The notes under the pieces are model-generated. The model saw nothing but the letters and a program-made list of their open reading frames with translations. It was not told the DNA's origin and made no database searches. Position numbers and translations under genes: made by a program. Shown piece by piece: positions 11,520-24,286 of a stretch of DNA of 64,000 nt. Source of the DNA: Prostheceraeus crozeri (taxonomy: Eukaryota; Platyhelminthes; Polycladida; Euryleptidae); assembly GCA_907163375.1 (NCBI GenBank), contig CAJQUW010012898.1, positions 111,817-175,816 on the forward strand, read 5' to 3'. Numbering within the stretch: position 1 is the stretch's first letter; every line of letters starts with the position of its first letter.

Positions 11520-14500
11520 GATATTTTGAAAATGACCCAGGGCCTCTTTACACATGTTGTTATCTAATATAATTAGATTGCTAATTAATTACGTTGTCTA
11601 ATAATTCTATGAAACGTATTTTGAAAGCATGTTGGTCGATGTCAAAGATAAATGTATCCGTATTATGAATATTTATTTGCACTTTTACGAATTTATTAAT
11701 ATGCCCTGCGTCGACTTTCTTTAAAACTTTCTTAAAACCAATATGAAATTTTATGGTATTTACAACGATATTAAAATTTATGAGATTTTTATGAAATTGG
11801 AAAATTTAGGTATGTACAAACCTAAAGCTTGCCTCATATTTCTAAGTTTACTCGATTTGAATTCCACCTTTTCCTTGTATTCATGAAAGTCCTGAATGTT
11901 ACAGAAAAATGATGTTATGCTATTGCGGCACTCTGAATAAAAACTTTTACAGAGAATACAGTAATTTCCAAATTACCGAAATGTGTGATGTCTACACGTG
12001 TGTTGTCTTTTTGATTAGTAAGTCTATATGAGGATTCAAGTTAGCATATTTGATCCTACCTTAAAGCTATTTCCAAGATGAGATGTGCCATCATATCATA
12101 ATCGGAGCTGGCGGCGAATCGGAAGCAACTTGAAGCTCCCAGGACGGTCCATCTCATGCGGTCGATCCGATTAGGTTGCCTGCCAGCTTCTTAAACTGTC
12201 AAAGTTGTTGCTTAATCGACAGAGACAGGTCATCTGATTGATGTAAGGGAGGAATTTCCGATTAAACATGCAGTAAGTAGTGGCCAGCTGTCTTTAAGGT
12301 TCGTCCTACTTCTGTTGACCGGGTCAGTGTTGTACTTGGCCCATGAGTTATTCTTCCTTCGCCTGTTTCGTTAGCGGAGATCCTCCGAGTTTCCACTAAA
12401 GATAAACATCCAGGCCACTACATTCCCTTGTTCTGCATGTTGACAAGCTCAAAGTCAGCTACGCAAGCCGCTGTAAATGGAAATGTTATAGCACGACAGA
12501 GGTCGTTTCGTCCTCCGACTTTTGTACATGTACTTATTCAGTGCAGAATTACATTTCCTGTGATCCCTTGTTTGTGCGGATGGACCCATTCCCGCCTCTC
12601 CATTATTCTCATTGTAAGTCGGCAGAGTTAGCACCCATACCACAACGCTGAGACGAAGTCAGCGCTCAAGTCAGTACCGCCCAGGTCCACAATAAAGTGA
12701 CGTTGAAGCTTAATTTATTGAGATAATTTGAGTAGATGACTATATTTGCGGTCCGGTAATGGAACAGGTGTAACTGATCGACTTCTTGTCGCATGAGATA
12801 TTGAGCTCATCGCGTTCTCCCACGCCTCAGTATCACGATTATGATGTGAAGAGTCAGGTATGAGTGACGTCCCTAAATTAAGTCCAGAAGTGGGTGTTCA
12901 GAAGACTGTCTCCTAATAAATCAAGTGTCGCCGAATGTTGATGAACGGACAAGTTCATTCTCGGCTTCAGTGTTTCACATTCACTTCCCTGTCATCAGTA
13001 CTGATGTTCGCTGACCTTTGATTTGTGTAACTTGTGACTTGATGGTGAGCTGATATATGCATCATCTTTATCACCTTCCCCCGTGTCTGCAATTCTCAGA
13101 AGCGTCAATTTTCATTGACGCCGGTGCATGTGAACGATAGTCGGCTTTGATAGTCCCCTACTTCTACTGGACATTTCTCTAACGGCAATCAAATGCAATA
13201 ACTGAAATTTAACACCACTAGCGCTGTTACACTTTTGGCTCTGTGCCCTTTCCGCTGTCACTGATGCTCGTGGCTAGATTCGACCTCACGACCTCGGGAG
13301 GGTAAATCACTGCTTAGTCCACTACACCAATCGCGCAACTGTGAACTCCACGTACTCATAAATCACATCAAAAATATATGTGTTAAGTATGGAAAGATAC
13401 AGCCTATTACATAACTAAATATCGTCAATAGTCATAGATGTCGACGCTATATTTTTTGTATTCTAGAAATCATTGATTTTTAACCGCTGTGATGATAGCT
13501 TTTCGTAATAGGATTGTTTATTATTTGTGATTAATTAACTACTGCTTTATTTCTGTAATTCATTCTAGCGGATTGCTTATGATTTCATTCATTCGTGCAT
13601 TCTTGATAATGTGATAGACGCATAATAGCTATCAAAATCTTCAGTGTGCATTCTACATACTATGATAACATTGTCCAACCACGGAGCCTCAAACATTTAT
13701 CAGGTGTAACTTAACTACTAATCTATTATGCCGCCTCTAGCGAAAATAGATTTTTGAAGACCAAGTCTAAGTGTGCTCGTAAAAAATCATAGACATGAAA
13801 CTATCATGGATTGAAGATTTTAGCGTGACAGTAGTGAATAAAGTCAAGTAGGCAAGCACGTGCACCCTGGATATCAATGGACTTGTTCGTCTTCTTCGTA
13901 CATTCAAGTCTAGGATGCATACTTCCCGTTCAACATCCTATAAATAGCCAAAGCCAGCGCAATACTCCGTTATCTGACATGAGCCTCCTGAGTACTGAGT
14001 GAGGAAAGGTCGTTGCAACTGATGAGAAAGTTAGGGAGTACACATTTATTTCGAAACTCTAGAAATGCGCTTTAAGTCCAAAACTGCAGCTTGTTTGCAC
14101 AAAAGAAATCTAAAATTATTATTTAACTTTAGTTGAAAGATTACTTACTCGTATTCTCATGTAATAGTTAAAATTGCGGGTAATTGAAGAATTATCAATT
14201 CAAAGCTGAGAGGATTGACATGATAAGTGAATATGCGTTCTTTTGTCCTGTATATAAGTGTATTGCCATTCTGTTTCTGTAAATACGACGCACCACTTTA
14301 CGAGGGTCGTCGAAGGGCCAAGCGGAAAATAAAATTCTTTCGATGAAGCAGTTGCTTTGTCTTTCATATATTCCTAACAAGTGAATATGTTAGGCGGACC
14401 GCGGAATACTCTGTCAATGAGCGGACTGCTTATTCATTCAATAGAGACGATTGAAGATGTCTTGGACAGTCTTTTCTTTTTAATAGTTGATGAAGAGCTA

Positions 14501-14571
14501 AGGTTGTAATGACGTAATAATTAGATTTAATTATTGATGCAAATAATTTCTGCTATTATTAGGCAACCATC
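11520..14571. other. no protein gene recognised
   Basis: Mixed-composition DNA without a convincing coding frame. A tRNA-like block on the minus strand near 13268-13338 is listed separately. Another weak A-box-like word, on the minus strand at about 12620-12650 (TGGTATGGGTGC), may be a further SINE scrap. Confidence 0.45.
13268..13338 (-). repeat. tRNA-derived SINE head
   Basis: Read on the minus strand, TGGTGTAGTGGA (13318-13329) matches a pol III A box, and GGTCGAATCTA (13275-13285) is one or two changes from the consensus B box GGTTCGAATCC. The boxes are about 33 bases apart, as in tRNA genes. The folded arms are imperfect, so this is a tRNA-like SINE or pseudogene, not a working tRNA. 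Confidence 0.6.
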
Positions 14572-14990
14572 ATCAGATAAAAGGAATCAAACATAAATAG
14601 AATTAAATTATAATTAAGTACATGATAAAGCACTCATATTTTACTTTACACATTTAGAAAGTCCGAGTCATAGATTTTATGTACGAGTCCCCGTAGGGGA
14701 CTCGTACAATAAAATCTATGAGGAGAACTTTTTATGTGTGAAGTAAAATAGCTGTGGTTTATCATAATTTATTTCACGAACAATAATGTACACAGTACAG
14801 AAAACGCATAATGTACTGTACACATTAAATCAGTGCTATAGAGACATAGATTTTCATAGAAATCGCCAGTAATCTAGCTAACTAGAATGTATCCAGGAAA
14901 AGAAGATAAAGTACAGGTATGAGTGAAATAAATACATATATTGCTTTCTGGTCTAACTGCATTTAATTCTTTTATCTGATGATGGTTGCC
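14572..14990. mobile_element. small non-autonomous element with 22-bp inverted ends
   Basis: GGCAACCATCATCAGATAAAAG at 14572 has its reverse complement at 14969-14990. Inside lies a 308-bp dispersed repeat (14624-14931) with a second copy at 30319-30699. The interior contains a strong hairpin centred near 14697, in which TACGAGTCCCC and GGGGACTCGTA arms are nested within CATAGATTTTAT arms, and a second palindrome with TGTACTGTACA. There is no coding capacity. Confidence 0.6.
14624..14931 (+). repeat. dispersed palindromic repeat, copy 1
   Basis: It begins GATAAAGCACTCATATTTTAC and ends GAGTGAAATAAAT. The copy at 30319-30699 is diverged, lacks part of the central hairpin and carries an extra block of about 75 bp. 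Shared hallmarks are the AATAATGTACACAGTACA region and ATGTATCCAGGAAAAGAAGA. Confidence 0.8.
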
Positions 14991-17745
14991 GAATAGTAAC
15001 CAAAATTTATTCTGTCACTAATTAATTTGATTTATTGCAGCATTCAAACCTGGGCTCTTCCTCATTTATCCAAAATAAAGGTTGACCATAAAGTTATATA
15101 ATTCAGCTACATCATGCAAGTAGCAGGTAGTCTTTAAAACTGATGGTTAGTTCGTACAACCAATGAAGAGCCTGCTCCTTGCAACCTTAGACAGCTCACG
15201 CGACCGCAGAAATAAATGGTTCTTTCAGAAAATAGTTTTTGAGATAATTCTCACTTCTGACACGAATGAAGTTCAACAGGCCGCCAGCAACCAATCTATG
15301 CAATGGTCTGTAGAATTCTATGTAAAGAAATTACTCCTCGATTTGCAATTGTCACAATTAAGATGAAAATAAAGCTAGTCTTTATTATTTAAATTAATAA
15401 ACGACCTAAAATGCATTATAAAGCGCCGTTGAACAATGAGTGATTGCTTTTCTAGTCGCCTGATTTACAAGTTCAGATTTATCATAAAGGGTCACTCCTT
15501 GCAGTTATTGGCTACTACTTATTTTAACTACTGCCTATTTAGCTACAGTTTACTCAACGACTGCACTTGCAGTAAAACCCAAAATTGAAAGCTCCTCCAT
15601 GGCTGAACTAAGAGGTTTTCTAGAAATTTGATGAGGAGACAACGCTCAGTGCCACAATCAGACTTAATGATTACCTTCAGTGATAAATTCACAGGTTCCG
15701 AATTCTTGCAACAGGAATGGTATGATTTCGATCATGACACTCATCGTTTTGATATAAGCCATATGTAACCAAGCTTTAGTCAATGACTACATTGTACTGA
15801 GATTTCATTATTTTTGTTACTCTGTCATTAAAGAAAAACTGAAAATATGTACGTGATTATACACTTGAAAATGTGGGAGAACGTTGGTTTCATTTTTTAT
15901 CTCACAGTAGTTACTATGAATATCGCATTCATTTTCTCATGCGTTATTTTCCATTGAGTAAAATATTGCAGATCACATTTCAATTGAATTAATTGCTTGA
16001 GAGCCGCTGTTTGACGTGATGTGTATTTTTTTATTCATAAAATGTGCAGCTTCAGAATGAAAAAGAGAGTCGCTTGACGACTGTTTCTAACACAGGGATA
16101 TTTTATGAAATACATGGAAAAGTGTATTTATCTTCGCACTTCATCTTGCTGCATGCAATAGAGCTATTAGTTCATTCTAATTCACAAAGTAGACCGATGG
16201 GCTAACATTTTTTTCAATCGGACTTTTGCCGTTTTGAAAAGTCGCTGATGTTAGTAGCAGCTACATTCACAGTACCTATTGTGAAATATTCGATCTCCTG
16301 ACCATAGCATAGGGCAGAATGTGGTTCAATTGGTTTGAGCAAAATCAGTGATGGCTTGAAAGCGGTGAATTGAATAGCATCGTCAAGAGACCAACAGTCA
16401 TTCATTTTTGTAGTGACTTGATTTCCTTTTAGTTGTCTGCTTGCATCATTTTTCAGATGCAAGAATTTAGCAAATCATATATTTTTCGGCATCTGATAGA
16501 AAGTGTGAGTCATCCTTCACATATTTCCTTTTTTTATGTGACATCTAAAAAAGTGACAGCTTATATACTTAATTTGACTTAAACCATTTAGCGTCGACTG
16601 TTCCATCACTGTTGGGTACGATGGTTTGCTTGTTAGTTGTATGGCAGTTCTCCACTTCGCTCAGTTGCTTGCATCTTCCATGCGGAGTCCGAGCGCTCGA
16701 AGGTCTTCTTTTGACAGCTAGCTTCAGCAACGGGTCTCTGTCAATGTGACGTAAACATGACTGGTGGACGCTAGTGGAGGAAAACACTAACTTTCCCCAG
16801 TAAGCTTTCCTTCCGACTTACAATAGCATTCTTGGCCCACTTATCGCCGAACTATTTTTAAAATTTAATTCAGTTTTTAAAACAAACTCTAGCGGAATTT
16901 GCGGGCGTTCTAGGCATTGTGCGAGGTTGGGAGTGATGCCATTAGAACCGCGTTGACCTCATCTTTCATCTGGTCAACTTGTGGATTACGGGTTGTCTCA
17001 GAAAAATTCGGGTCGAACTTTTCCCGAAGGCAATATTGGTTTTTAAATGGCTTAAGCAAGTTGAGAGGCAAGCACGAAATTAAAAAAGCGATGTCTCGAC
17101 TTCAGATTATGACTCAAGCAGGCAGTGGCGCCTCAGAAATGTTCAAAAAGAACAAGACAGTCTACGAATATTTTTATGTGAGTGGCTAATGGCGCTGTTC
17201 TTAAATATATGTAAATAATTAGAATCTAATCAATTAAAAAGCAAAGTTATAAATTCACTTAACTTCATGTGCGATAAAATGAGCTCCCTTTACGTTGCAA
17301 ATTTACTTGTATTTGTAGACAAAGGGTTTGAATACTACAGACAAAAATAATGCATAAGTACTTGTAAACTTTATAGAAGTAGTCATCTTTTTTGTATGAA
17401 AAACTATTGTAATGGCATATAGTTAAAATGAAAAGAAACTTCCAAAACTTAAATGGATGAGATGATGAGAACACTCTGTTGAGGTAAATGAATCGTAAAT
17501 TGACATTGCAATGGAATGGAGTCATTTGTGTCTGTCGCGTTCATTCTTTGACAGATCATGGCTAAATATCGGATGGGCCAGACTACCAATTTCTGGCGCT
17601 GCGACTACATGAAAATACTGCAAATAATTTTAAGGGGTCGCTGCTACAGCAGCTATCATTATTTCAACTTGAAATTTAATCACATTTACATACATCTGAT
17701 TGTGCTATGTCGATCATTGTCGAATATGGATGATGAGTGGCTATA
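14991..17745. other. no gene recognised
   Basis: Several open frames of 60-90 codons exist but none shows a domain, signal peptide or known motif. No long repeat was seen. Confidence 0.45.
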
Positions 17746-18466
17746 GTCCGGCAGCCAGAACGAGTTTCTGCAGGGAACGAGGCCGAAAGTGAGACTTTCA
17801 CAGAATGATGTACACCATATGCCTGCTACGAATCGATGTGTCTGCCAAGTTCTAGTGATTTCCTCTTCTTGTCAGACAAGATCAAAGAGAAACACATGTA
17901 AATCCAATGGGACGCAGATTGCAGTTTTTAGCTAAAATGAAATTTTCTATGTTTTTTTAATTAAACGAAAAGTACTAAGCCGAGAGTCATAATTTTTGGT
18001 ATGGAATGTCTTCAGGTCATTTCCTTTCACTTTCATGAACCCTGTCTATAAAGCTAAACGCATTTAGATTTGGCGAGCCTCTTTATGTCAACAAACACAA
18101 GCATTTTGAGCAACTCTGTCCACATTGAGCCACATTCTCACATACATTGTCGATCAGATGCATGATAAAAGCACATGCATATCATAGGAAATGACCTGAA
18201 GACATTCCATGTCAAAAATTATGACTCTTGGCTTAGTACTTTTCGTTTAATTAAAAAAACATAGAAAATTTCATTTTAGCTAAAAACTGCAATCTACATC
18301 CCATTGGATTTACATGTGGTTTTCTTTGATCTTGTCTGACAAGAAGAGGAACTCACTAGAACTTGGCAGACGCATCGATTCGTAGCAGGCATATGGTGTA
18401 CATCATTCTGTGAAAGTCTCACTTTCGGCCTCGTTCCCTGCAGAAACTCGTTCTGGCTGCCGGACT
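17746..18466. mobile_element. foldback element with 280-bp arms
   Basis: Arms 17746-18025 and 18186-18466 are reverse complements with scattered mismatches and small indels. They enclose a spacer of about 160 bp. The ends read GTCCGGCAGCC and GGCTGCCGGAC. The flanks are TATA on the left and TACTATA on the right, which may hide a short target duplication. There is no coding capacity, so it is either a foldback or a MITE-like DNA transposon. Confidence 0.75.
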
Positions 18467-18739
18467 ACTATATGTACAATCGCCTTGATTTCACAGATCA
18501 TCACAAATTTCGGTGAAGTCAAAGGAATTTTATCTTTAATTTGTTTCTTTTCAGAAAATTGGTAATGTTGCGCTAGCAAGCCCTGATGAAGTAGGCAACC
18601 AACCATTATAATTGACTTTGGAATTCAGATATCCATAAGCTTCGCAAATAAAGATATTAACAGCAAATTGCCAAAAACATCGTAAATAACACATTGGCCA
18701 CAGCATATCACAAGAAGTACTAATTCAGCTGGACAGAGC

Positions 18740-18795
18740 AAACAGAGAACTGGTCTAGATGACCTGATGGGTCGCAGGTTCGAATCCTACAAGTC
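18740..18795 (+). repeat. tRNA-like B box, SINE remnant
   Basis: GGTTCGAATCC at 18777-18787 is a perfect pol III B box, sitting in a T-arm-like context (GCAGG and CCTAC pair at four of five positions). No clear A box is visible upstream, so only the 3' half of a tRNA-like unit is supported. Confidence 0.45.
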
Positions 18796-19164
18796 GCACA
18801 TGTATGTGCATGTGCATATTGCATGTTAATTAGATTTTCCATTAAATTTATTGTAGATCGAATTCCAAAGTGCTTTCAAACCTCAAACCGTTAAAAAGCC
18901 ATTGTAAAATATAGTTACTCGTTGCAATCCTTCCTTGGCATTGTTAATGACAAGCCATGCGGCAACTTTTTCTGTGCGCTCTATTTGATGAAGCTTGAAT
19001 GTTACTGCTGTCCCATGTTGAGGGCTTATACATTGCTGATAGTCAGACTTTTCTGCAGCCCCGTGGCACCTTTAGTCCGGATGCCTTCCATGCCGACTTC
19101 CCACGACACTTTCGGGCTCAAAGTATGAAAATGTAAATAATGCCAAGCGCCAAAAGACCGTTGG

Positions 19165-19205
19165 GCCAAGCACTTAACCACTGTGGCACGGGGACCACTA
19201 CTCAC
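19165..19205 (-). repeat. tRNA-like A-box region, SINE remnant
   Basis: On the minus strand GTGCCACAGTGGTTAAGTGC (19169-19188 region) resembles the D-arm and A box of a tRNA. No matching B box follows at tRNA spacing. Confidence 0.3.
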
Positions 19206-20332
19206 GTTTTATTTCAATAGATAAAATTTGATACATTCAACTTTAAAGGTTTGCATTTGATTTGAAATTCAAATTGATTGACAGATAGAATATCAAACAA
19301 ATTGGGGTTCGGTTTTCATCAATTTGCCTAATTTTAATGTGATGTCATCACTTCATAACAAAAGTATATTAGACAAAAACCTTTCAGTCGTTTTGAATGT
19401 TTTCACACTAACAGAAGTGGGAAATGTCTCCGAATGAAGTTCATCTCACAACCTTGCGAATTACTAGACCTTGATTTGACTGCTCAAGTGAACAAGAGTG
19501 CCATTAGGAAGGTTTTAGCAAGAGGAAAGACTTTGGAACACTTTATCAAGAAAGCACAGTCCCACGATATTGAGAATCTAAGATTTGACGACACCTTCAC
19601 TCACAATCTTACATTGATAGAATCTCTTGATTTAAATAACTGATATTTCTGTCAATATTTCAGTGCCTCGATATTCACTCATGAAATCCTGTAATGATTC
19701 TCCGAAGGACTTACTTGTGTAGTTGCAGGGAATGTTGCCGCGGCGGTCATATCCTCGTGCACACACTTAACACAATGGTGATCTCTGCAGACCCTATCTT
19801 CCCATACTGCTGCCACACTGCGGACTTCAAACACTCGTCAATAATTGATGGCCGTGAAAGGAGTTCTACACAAATATTGGGCGGTGTTAGAAGGACCGGA
19901 TAGAGTTTGTCTCTGAGCGCGCTCTGTTTATATCGATAGAAAAACTACAGTCTACATACTACTGAGCATTGATATAATGGAGTTAACAATCAGCTATTGA
20001 TCGGCGCTGAACAGGCGTGTAAACGGAATGTAAACTCTCTTCATTCGTGGACGCTCTGGTCGTTCACTTCTCCTCCAATCTCATGCGCCTTCCGTTGTCT
20101 GCTTGCCTCTATTGTCTTGAGGCTCGGGAGAGGGTCAGTTACGGCATGGAGGGAGAGAGACAAAGGCGGTTTATGTTCCCCGGCCCGAGTCATCGTGATT
20201 TCTAATAAAGTTTTATTACCTGAGAAAGTTGCACAACGAGGAGAGTGTACCCGCAGCGCAAGATACTCCCACGTGTCTGCTGCCAACTGTGTGTGGGAGA
20301 GCGTCTTCTGCATCTTATCTATCTTTGCATCG

Positions 20333-20540
20333 CTCCCATTCTCTCAAAATTCAAATTTCTATGAAAAGTTTGTGACGAGAGCATCTTCAAATCTCCCATT
20401 CTCTCAAATTTCAAATTTCTATGAATAGTGTGCGAAGTCTTCATCTCCCATTCTCTCAAAATTCAAATTTCTGTGAATAGTTCGTAAAGAAAGCATCACC
20501 AAATCTCCCATTCTATCAAAATTCAAATTTCTATGAATAG
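20333..20540. repeat. tandem repeat, four units of 52-60 bp
   Basis: Units start with CTCCCATTCT(C/A)TCAAAATTC at 20333, 20393, 20445 and 20505, each followed by AAATTTCT(A/G)TGAA and a more variable tail. It is a young small minisatellite. Confidence 0.85.
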
Positions 20541-21880
20541 TGTGTGAAATTTGATTTTCGGCAATTTGATCTTTGTCAATAAAAGTTGTCAATGAGTACT
20601 TAAATTAAAATTTTGTGTGCATCCAGTAGATCAATTAGAAGTGTCTGAAGTAGTTTATTAATACTTTATTTAATTAAACGAATTAGTTTTTATAATTTAA
20701 TAAGTAGTGATTGTTTGTTTTGAGTGATTAAAATATCCGCATGCAAAAATGCGCTTTTTACATGATTTGCCAAATAAGTTCCGGTGCTGTGCCATGTCAG
20801 GAAATAATGTATTCTTGTCATAACAGTACCTACAAATCCATCTTATTCCAACTTAGCATTATTATCTTATTCAATTATCTATAAATCATTTGTTATCATC
20901 AATAACATCAATCATTATGATCATCAACATCATCTATGATAATCATCATCAATCATCAATAAAAGCATTACTATCTTTTATCTTGATTAGCATCTTATTT
21001 CATGTGTGCATGTTTTATAAACTTCTTGGATCGGGTTGCTGCGAATCAAGTCGTAGCAGCTCTGATACAAAGACGTAATGGATTCTCATAGTTGACGCCT
21101 AAAATTGGATGATTTATCTTCAAGTATCTATACTCCTGCATCAAATACCTGTATTACCAGGAAATTGTCGCCAATTTGCTTCTGTTGACCCAAATCTGAC
21201 CTCCTCCCGCTCCCTCCCAAACATTCCTTTCTCCGGAGACTTGTATTGTACGTAGAACAATACCAAATACATACTTTGCCTCTTCCCCCACCACAACCAA
21301 TCCCAAAGCGTCTTCTTATTCTTCAGCTGCACGTCTGACACAACGTCATCGAATAATACGCAGGCTGGAAGGAGATGAGAAACAAAAGACGTTGGACAAT
21401 GGAGGTCATTTAACAATTAAAAGCAAAACCCAGGTCCTCTGCCAAGTGAAGACAAGGGAATCGTTGATCTGAGAAATCCCTGACAAAAGATGAGTTGGTG
21501 AGTTGGTTGTGAGGATTTTTACAAATGATGAAAATTACAACCTTCTCAGCAGTGCTGCATGAGAAACTTCACACATTGTCTGTTCAATGAGTTAAGAAGT
21601 GTGAGAAATAGGAAGATTGTCATTTCAAGTAATGCAATGATGAGTTAATACAACAGTTCAATTTGCTGAATTCCGTTTGACAATCTGAAATTATAAAAGT
21701 TGACTGGAGACTGCCTTGTGTGAAAGGCACGGCCGGGTATTGACGATTTTCGGTAGGTGGATGAGCTCGAAAATATTCTCCTAGATGGAATGACAATAAG
21801 TGAAAAGTGCCACACTGAATCTGTATAATAAAATAATGACTTTGTAAAGTTAAAAACACGACGCTTCGGGTGATTATCAA
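20541..21880. other. no gene; ATC-rich microsatellite at 20900-20965
   Basis: The block near 20900-20965 is an imperfect ATC/ATG trinucleotide repeat. The rest shows no supported coding frame. Confidence 0.5.
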
Positions 21881-22114
21881 GTGAATGAGTTGATAATGAG
21901 TGAGACATGGGCTATGACAGCTGCAGAAAAGAGAAGAATGGAGGTGTCAGACAGAAGGATGATCAGATGGATGTGTGGAGTATCTCTTGAAGAGAGAGTT
22001 GCCAGCGGAAACCTTCTGAAGCGCTTGAACCTGCAGTCGATTGATGAGGCCATGAGGGTGTGCAGGTCGCGATGGCACGTCCGTGTGGTGCGGAAGACAG
22101 CTGCGATTGGGTGA
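21881..22114 (+). pseudogene. LINE reverse transcriptase C-terminal fragment
   Basis: The 77-codon frame contains the pattern ETWAMTAAEKRRMEVSDRR, MIRWMCGVSLEER and RWHVRVVRK, which is the region downstream of the polymerase core in many animal non-LTR retrotransposon proteins (the segment usually ending in a GHV-like motif). The RT catalytic core, the endonuclease and any 3' tail are missing, so it is a short relic. Confidence 0.65.
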
Positions 22115-23845
22115 AGAAAGTATGGAAGATGAAGATCACATTTCTGTCTTTCAATATGTTAGATTCAGTCAGTTTTTTATAAATTGAAATATAAATGTAA
22201 AATTTTCTTCGACTTTTGATAAATGATCGTTTACACGAACTTTTTGAACTTTCTGGTAATTCCTCTAATTTTAGCCCCATTTGTTGCCAATGTTCACTTA
22301 AGCAATCATTTGGATCCGCTATTTGTTGTTACAAGAGAGGCGATCAACATAATTCTAGTGCTGCCACTTATGGTAATCGTGTACTCATAAGATTTCTTGG
22401 CAAATGTTTACGTAGCTTTTAAACAATCATGTTAAACGAAGCTGATAATTGTAAAAGATTACAATTATTTCACACCTCCATGGCACTCTGTTACACATTG
22501 TTTTTTAGCAAAAAGTGAATTAACCCATATGCTGCCAAGTCATTTTCAATAATCTAAGTCTAAAAGTCTCTACGCATCAAATCTGGCTGCTACTGATACC
22601 GTGGTGCTTCGCAACGGCTGTTGATCCCAACTATAGGTTGAAATGGTCGACTAAGCAATCATAGCAACAAATCAAGCAACAAATGGGCTAAATTATTTCG
22701 CACTACAAAATTTTGGGTCACGTAATTTTGCTTAAAGTTTTGATAAGTATCACAATAAATAAAATTGTTGAGGCTAGCATCATCAAAATCAGCATTTGAA
22801 ATGCTCTATTCAAATGTTATCCATTATTTTCCGAAAATTCTATTTCAATTTTTTTGTTTTTTAAGATGGAGGAACTCCTTGTATGTAACGATTTAGAGAG
22901 AAGCGGATAGTAGCTCTATGATTGCATGTGATAGATATGCCCTAACTGAGATGGCTAATTCATGTTTCAAATGAATCGATGAAAATATGATCATTACAAG
23001 CTATACATTGTTGCCTTTTCCTCAGTGTACCACTGATGAATTGCGCATAATATAATTCAATGGTCTCCATTGAGCGTTCATGTTGGAAAGAAAGTATTAA
23101 TAATCGCCCACTAGAAATTCTATTAAAATTTGAATAGCCGTCAAGTCTCTAATAGCTGTTGTTGTACCATAGTTGTAGCTTCAATAGTTGTACCATTTAT
23201 AATCGCCCACGGTGCCTAAGAGGTGGTAATGTAATTTTCTATTAAGATGTTATCATCAGCTTTCAATTCTATGTTTTCATTGCCTACAGTTAATATTTGC
23301 TTTTCTTACCAGAGAGCGACTTTTTTCCTTCCACCTGCCAGCATGTACTTACCTTTTGAATTTTTGCAACCATGTAAGTCAGAGAACGCATCATAATCAG
23401 AAAATAATAACATGAAAAAAATCACAAGGATGAATCAACGCAATAGAAGGAATTTTTGCTTATGTTACTGTCTTTGAGTATTTTCCCTTTGACCATGTCT
23501 CTCAGATATCATTGACTCATATCACGTGTACAAGTACATCACAATATTTGAATTATATTTTTCTAGTTTTGTAAATCTTGCTCTTTCCGCTGACGCGGCT
23601 TGAGAAAGCAAAATGTTTGGAATGTTGAAATCACATCAACAGCATTGGCGTTTTCACCTTTTATCATTTCCAGACTAGATTACAAGAAACAAATTCTCTC
23701 AATGAAACAAGACTGAAAGAAAATATAGAAAAATACGCGTACATCGGTAGTGTTTCTGTCTGAGATTTTGCAGACATTCTCACCAAAATGCTTCATCACA
23801 TTTGAATACTCATCCTCACACTTATTGTCTCTCAACTAGAAAGAA
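22115..23845. other. no gene recognised
   Basis: AT-rich non-coding DNA. No repeat longer than about 30 bp was seen apart from short echoes of GTTGTACCAT near 23160-23200. Confidence 0.45.
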
Positions 23846-24199
23846 TAATTTTGTGATATTTGCGAGAACGTCGTAATTAAATCAAGTAGATGATATTATA
23901 AAATGTGTATTCTGCCTGTTTCTGATAGGATTGGAACAGCCGCGCTTATCCTTCATCAGGAATAGAAAGACATACAAAAATAAACAAAATTCAAATGGTG
24001 CAAGCATTAAAAACTTTGTAAGATATTAGGATTGCATGCATAGAATCATAGACACAAAAGGGATAGAATAATGCATAGATTCTTGAAAGTAAATTAGCAG
24101 ACATACTGGTCACAGAGATAGGAGATTTAGGGTCAAACATAGGTGACCGTTGTAAAGCGTGCTGCATATTCAAGCCAAAAGGATAGTCGGTCATCAATT
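23846..24199 (-). repeat. inverted copy of the Penelope-like tail
   Basis: It matches 25297-25651 in reverse complement with very few differences. On the minus strand its frame keeps the same 80-odd residue C-terminal extension (PFGLNMQHALQ...). Next to the shared part, this copy has a glutamine codon where the plus-strand copy has a stop. Confidence 0.9.
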
Positions 24200-24286
24200 G
24201 ACTTGTGAGTTTCACTACATTTTTATGGATTGGATTGAACCAATTTTTTGTCAAATGCACAATTAAAACCTTTGGTATGATGGCGC

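Larger units (their letters stand above)
18467..20332. other. no confident gene
   Basis: The stretch holds two tRNA-like scraps (listed) and one 69-codon frame with an ATG at 19434, which I do not recognise. From 19990 to 20300 the composition is GC-richer, with overlapping frames on both strands that look like chance. Confidence 0.4.

Noticed and set aside
13268-13338. Functional tRNA gene
   Set aside because: The boxes are tRNA-like but the acceptor and T stems do not close properly, so I list it as a SINE-type remnant.
14969-15010. Hammerhead-like core in the CTGATGATGGTTGCC inverted ends
   Set aside because: A GGTT/AACC stem follows the core, but the GAAA box is AAAA in one arm and misplaced in the other, and no stem I is found.
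19997-20428. 143-codon frame in the GC-richer block
   Set aside because: It has frames on both strands, no domain, and its end lies in the 52-60 bp tandem repeat.
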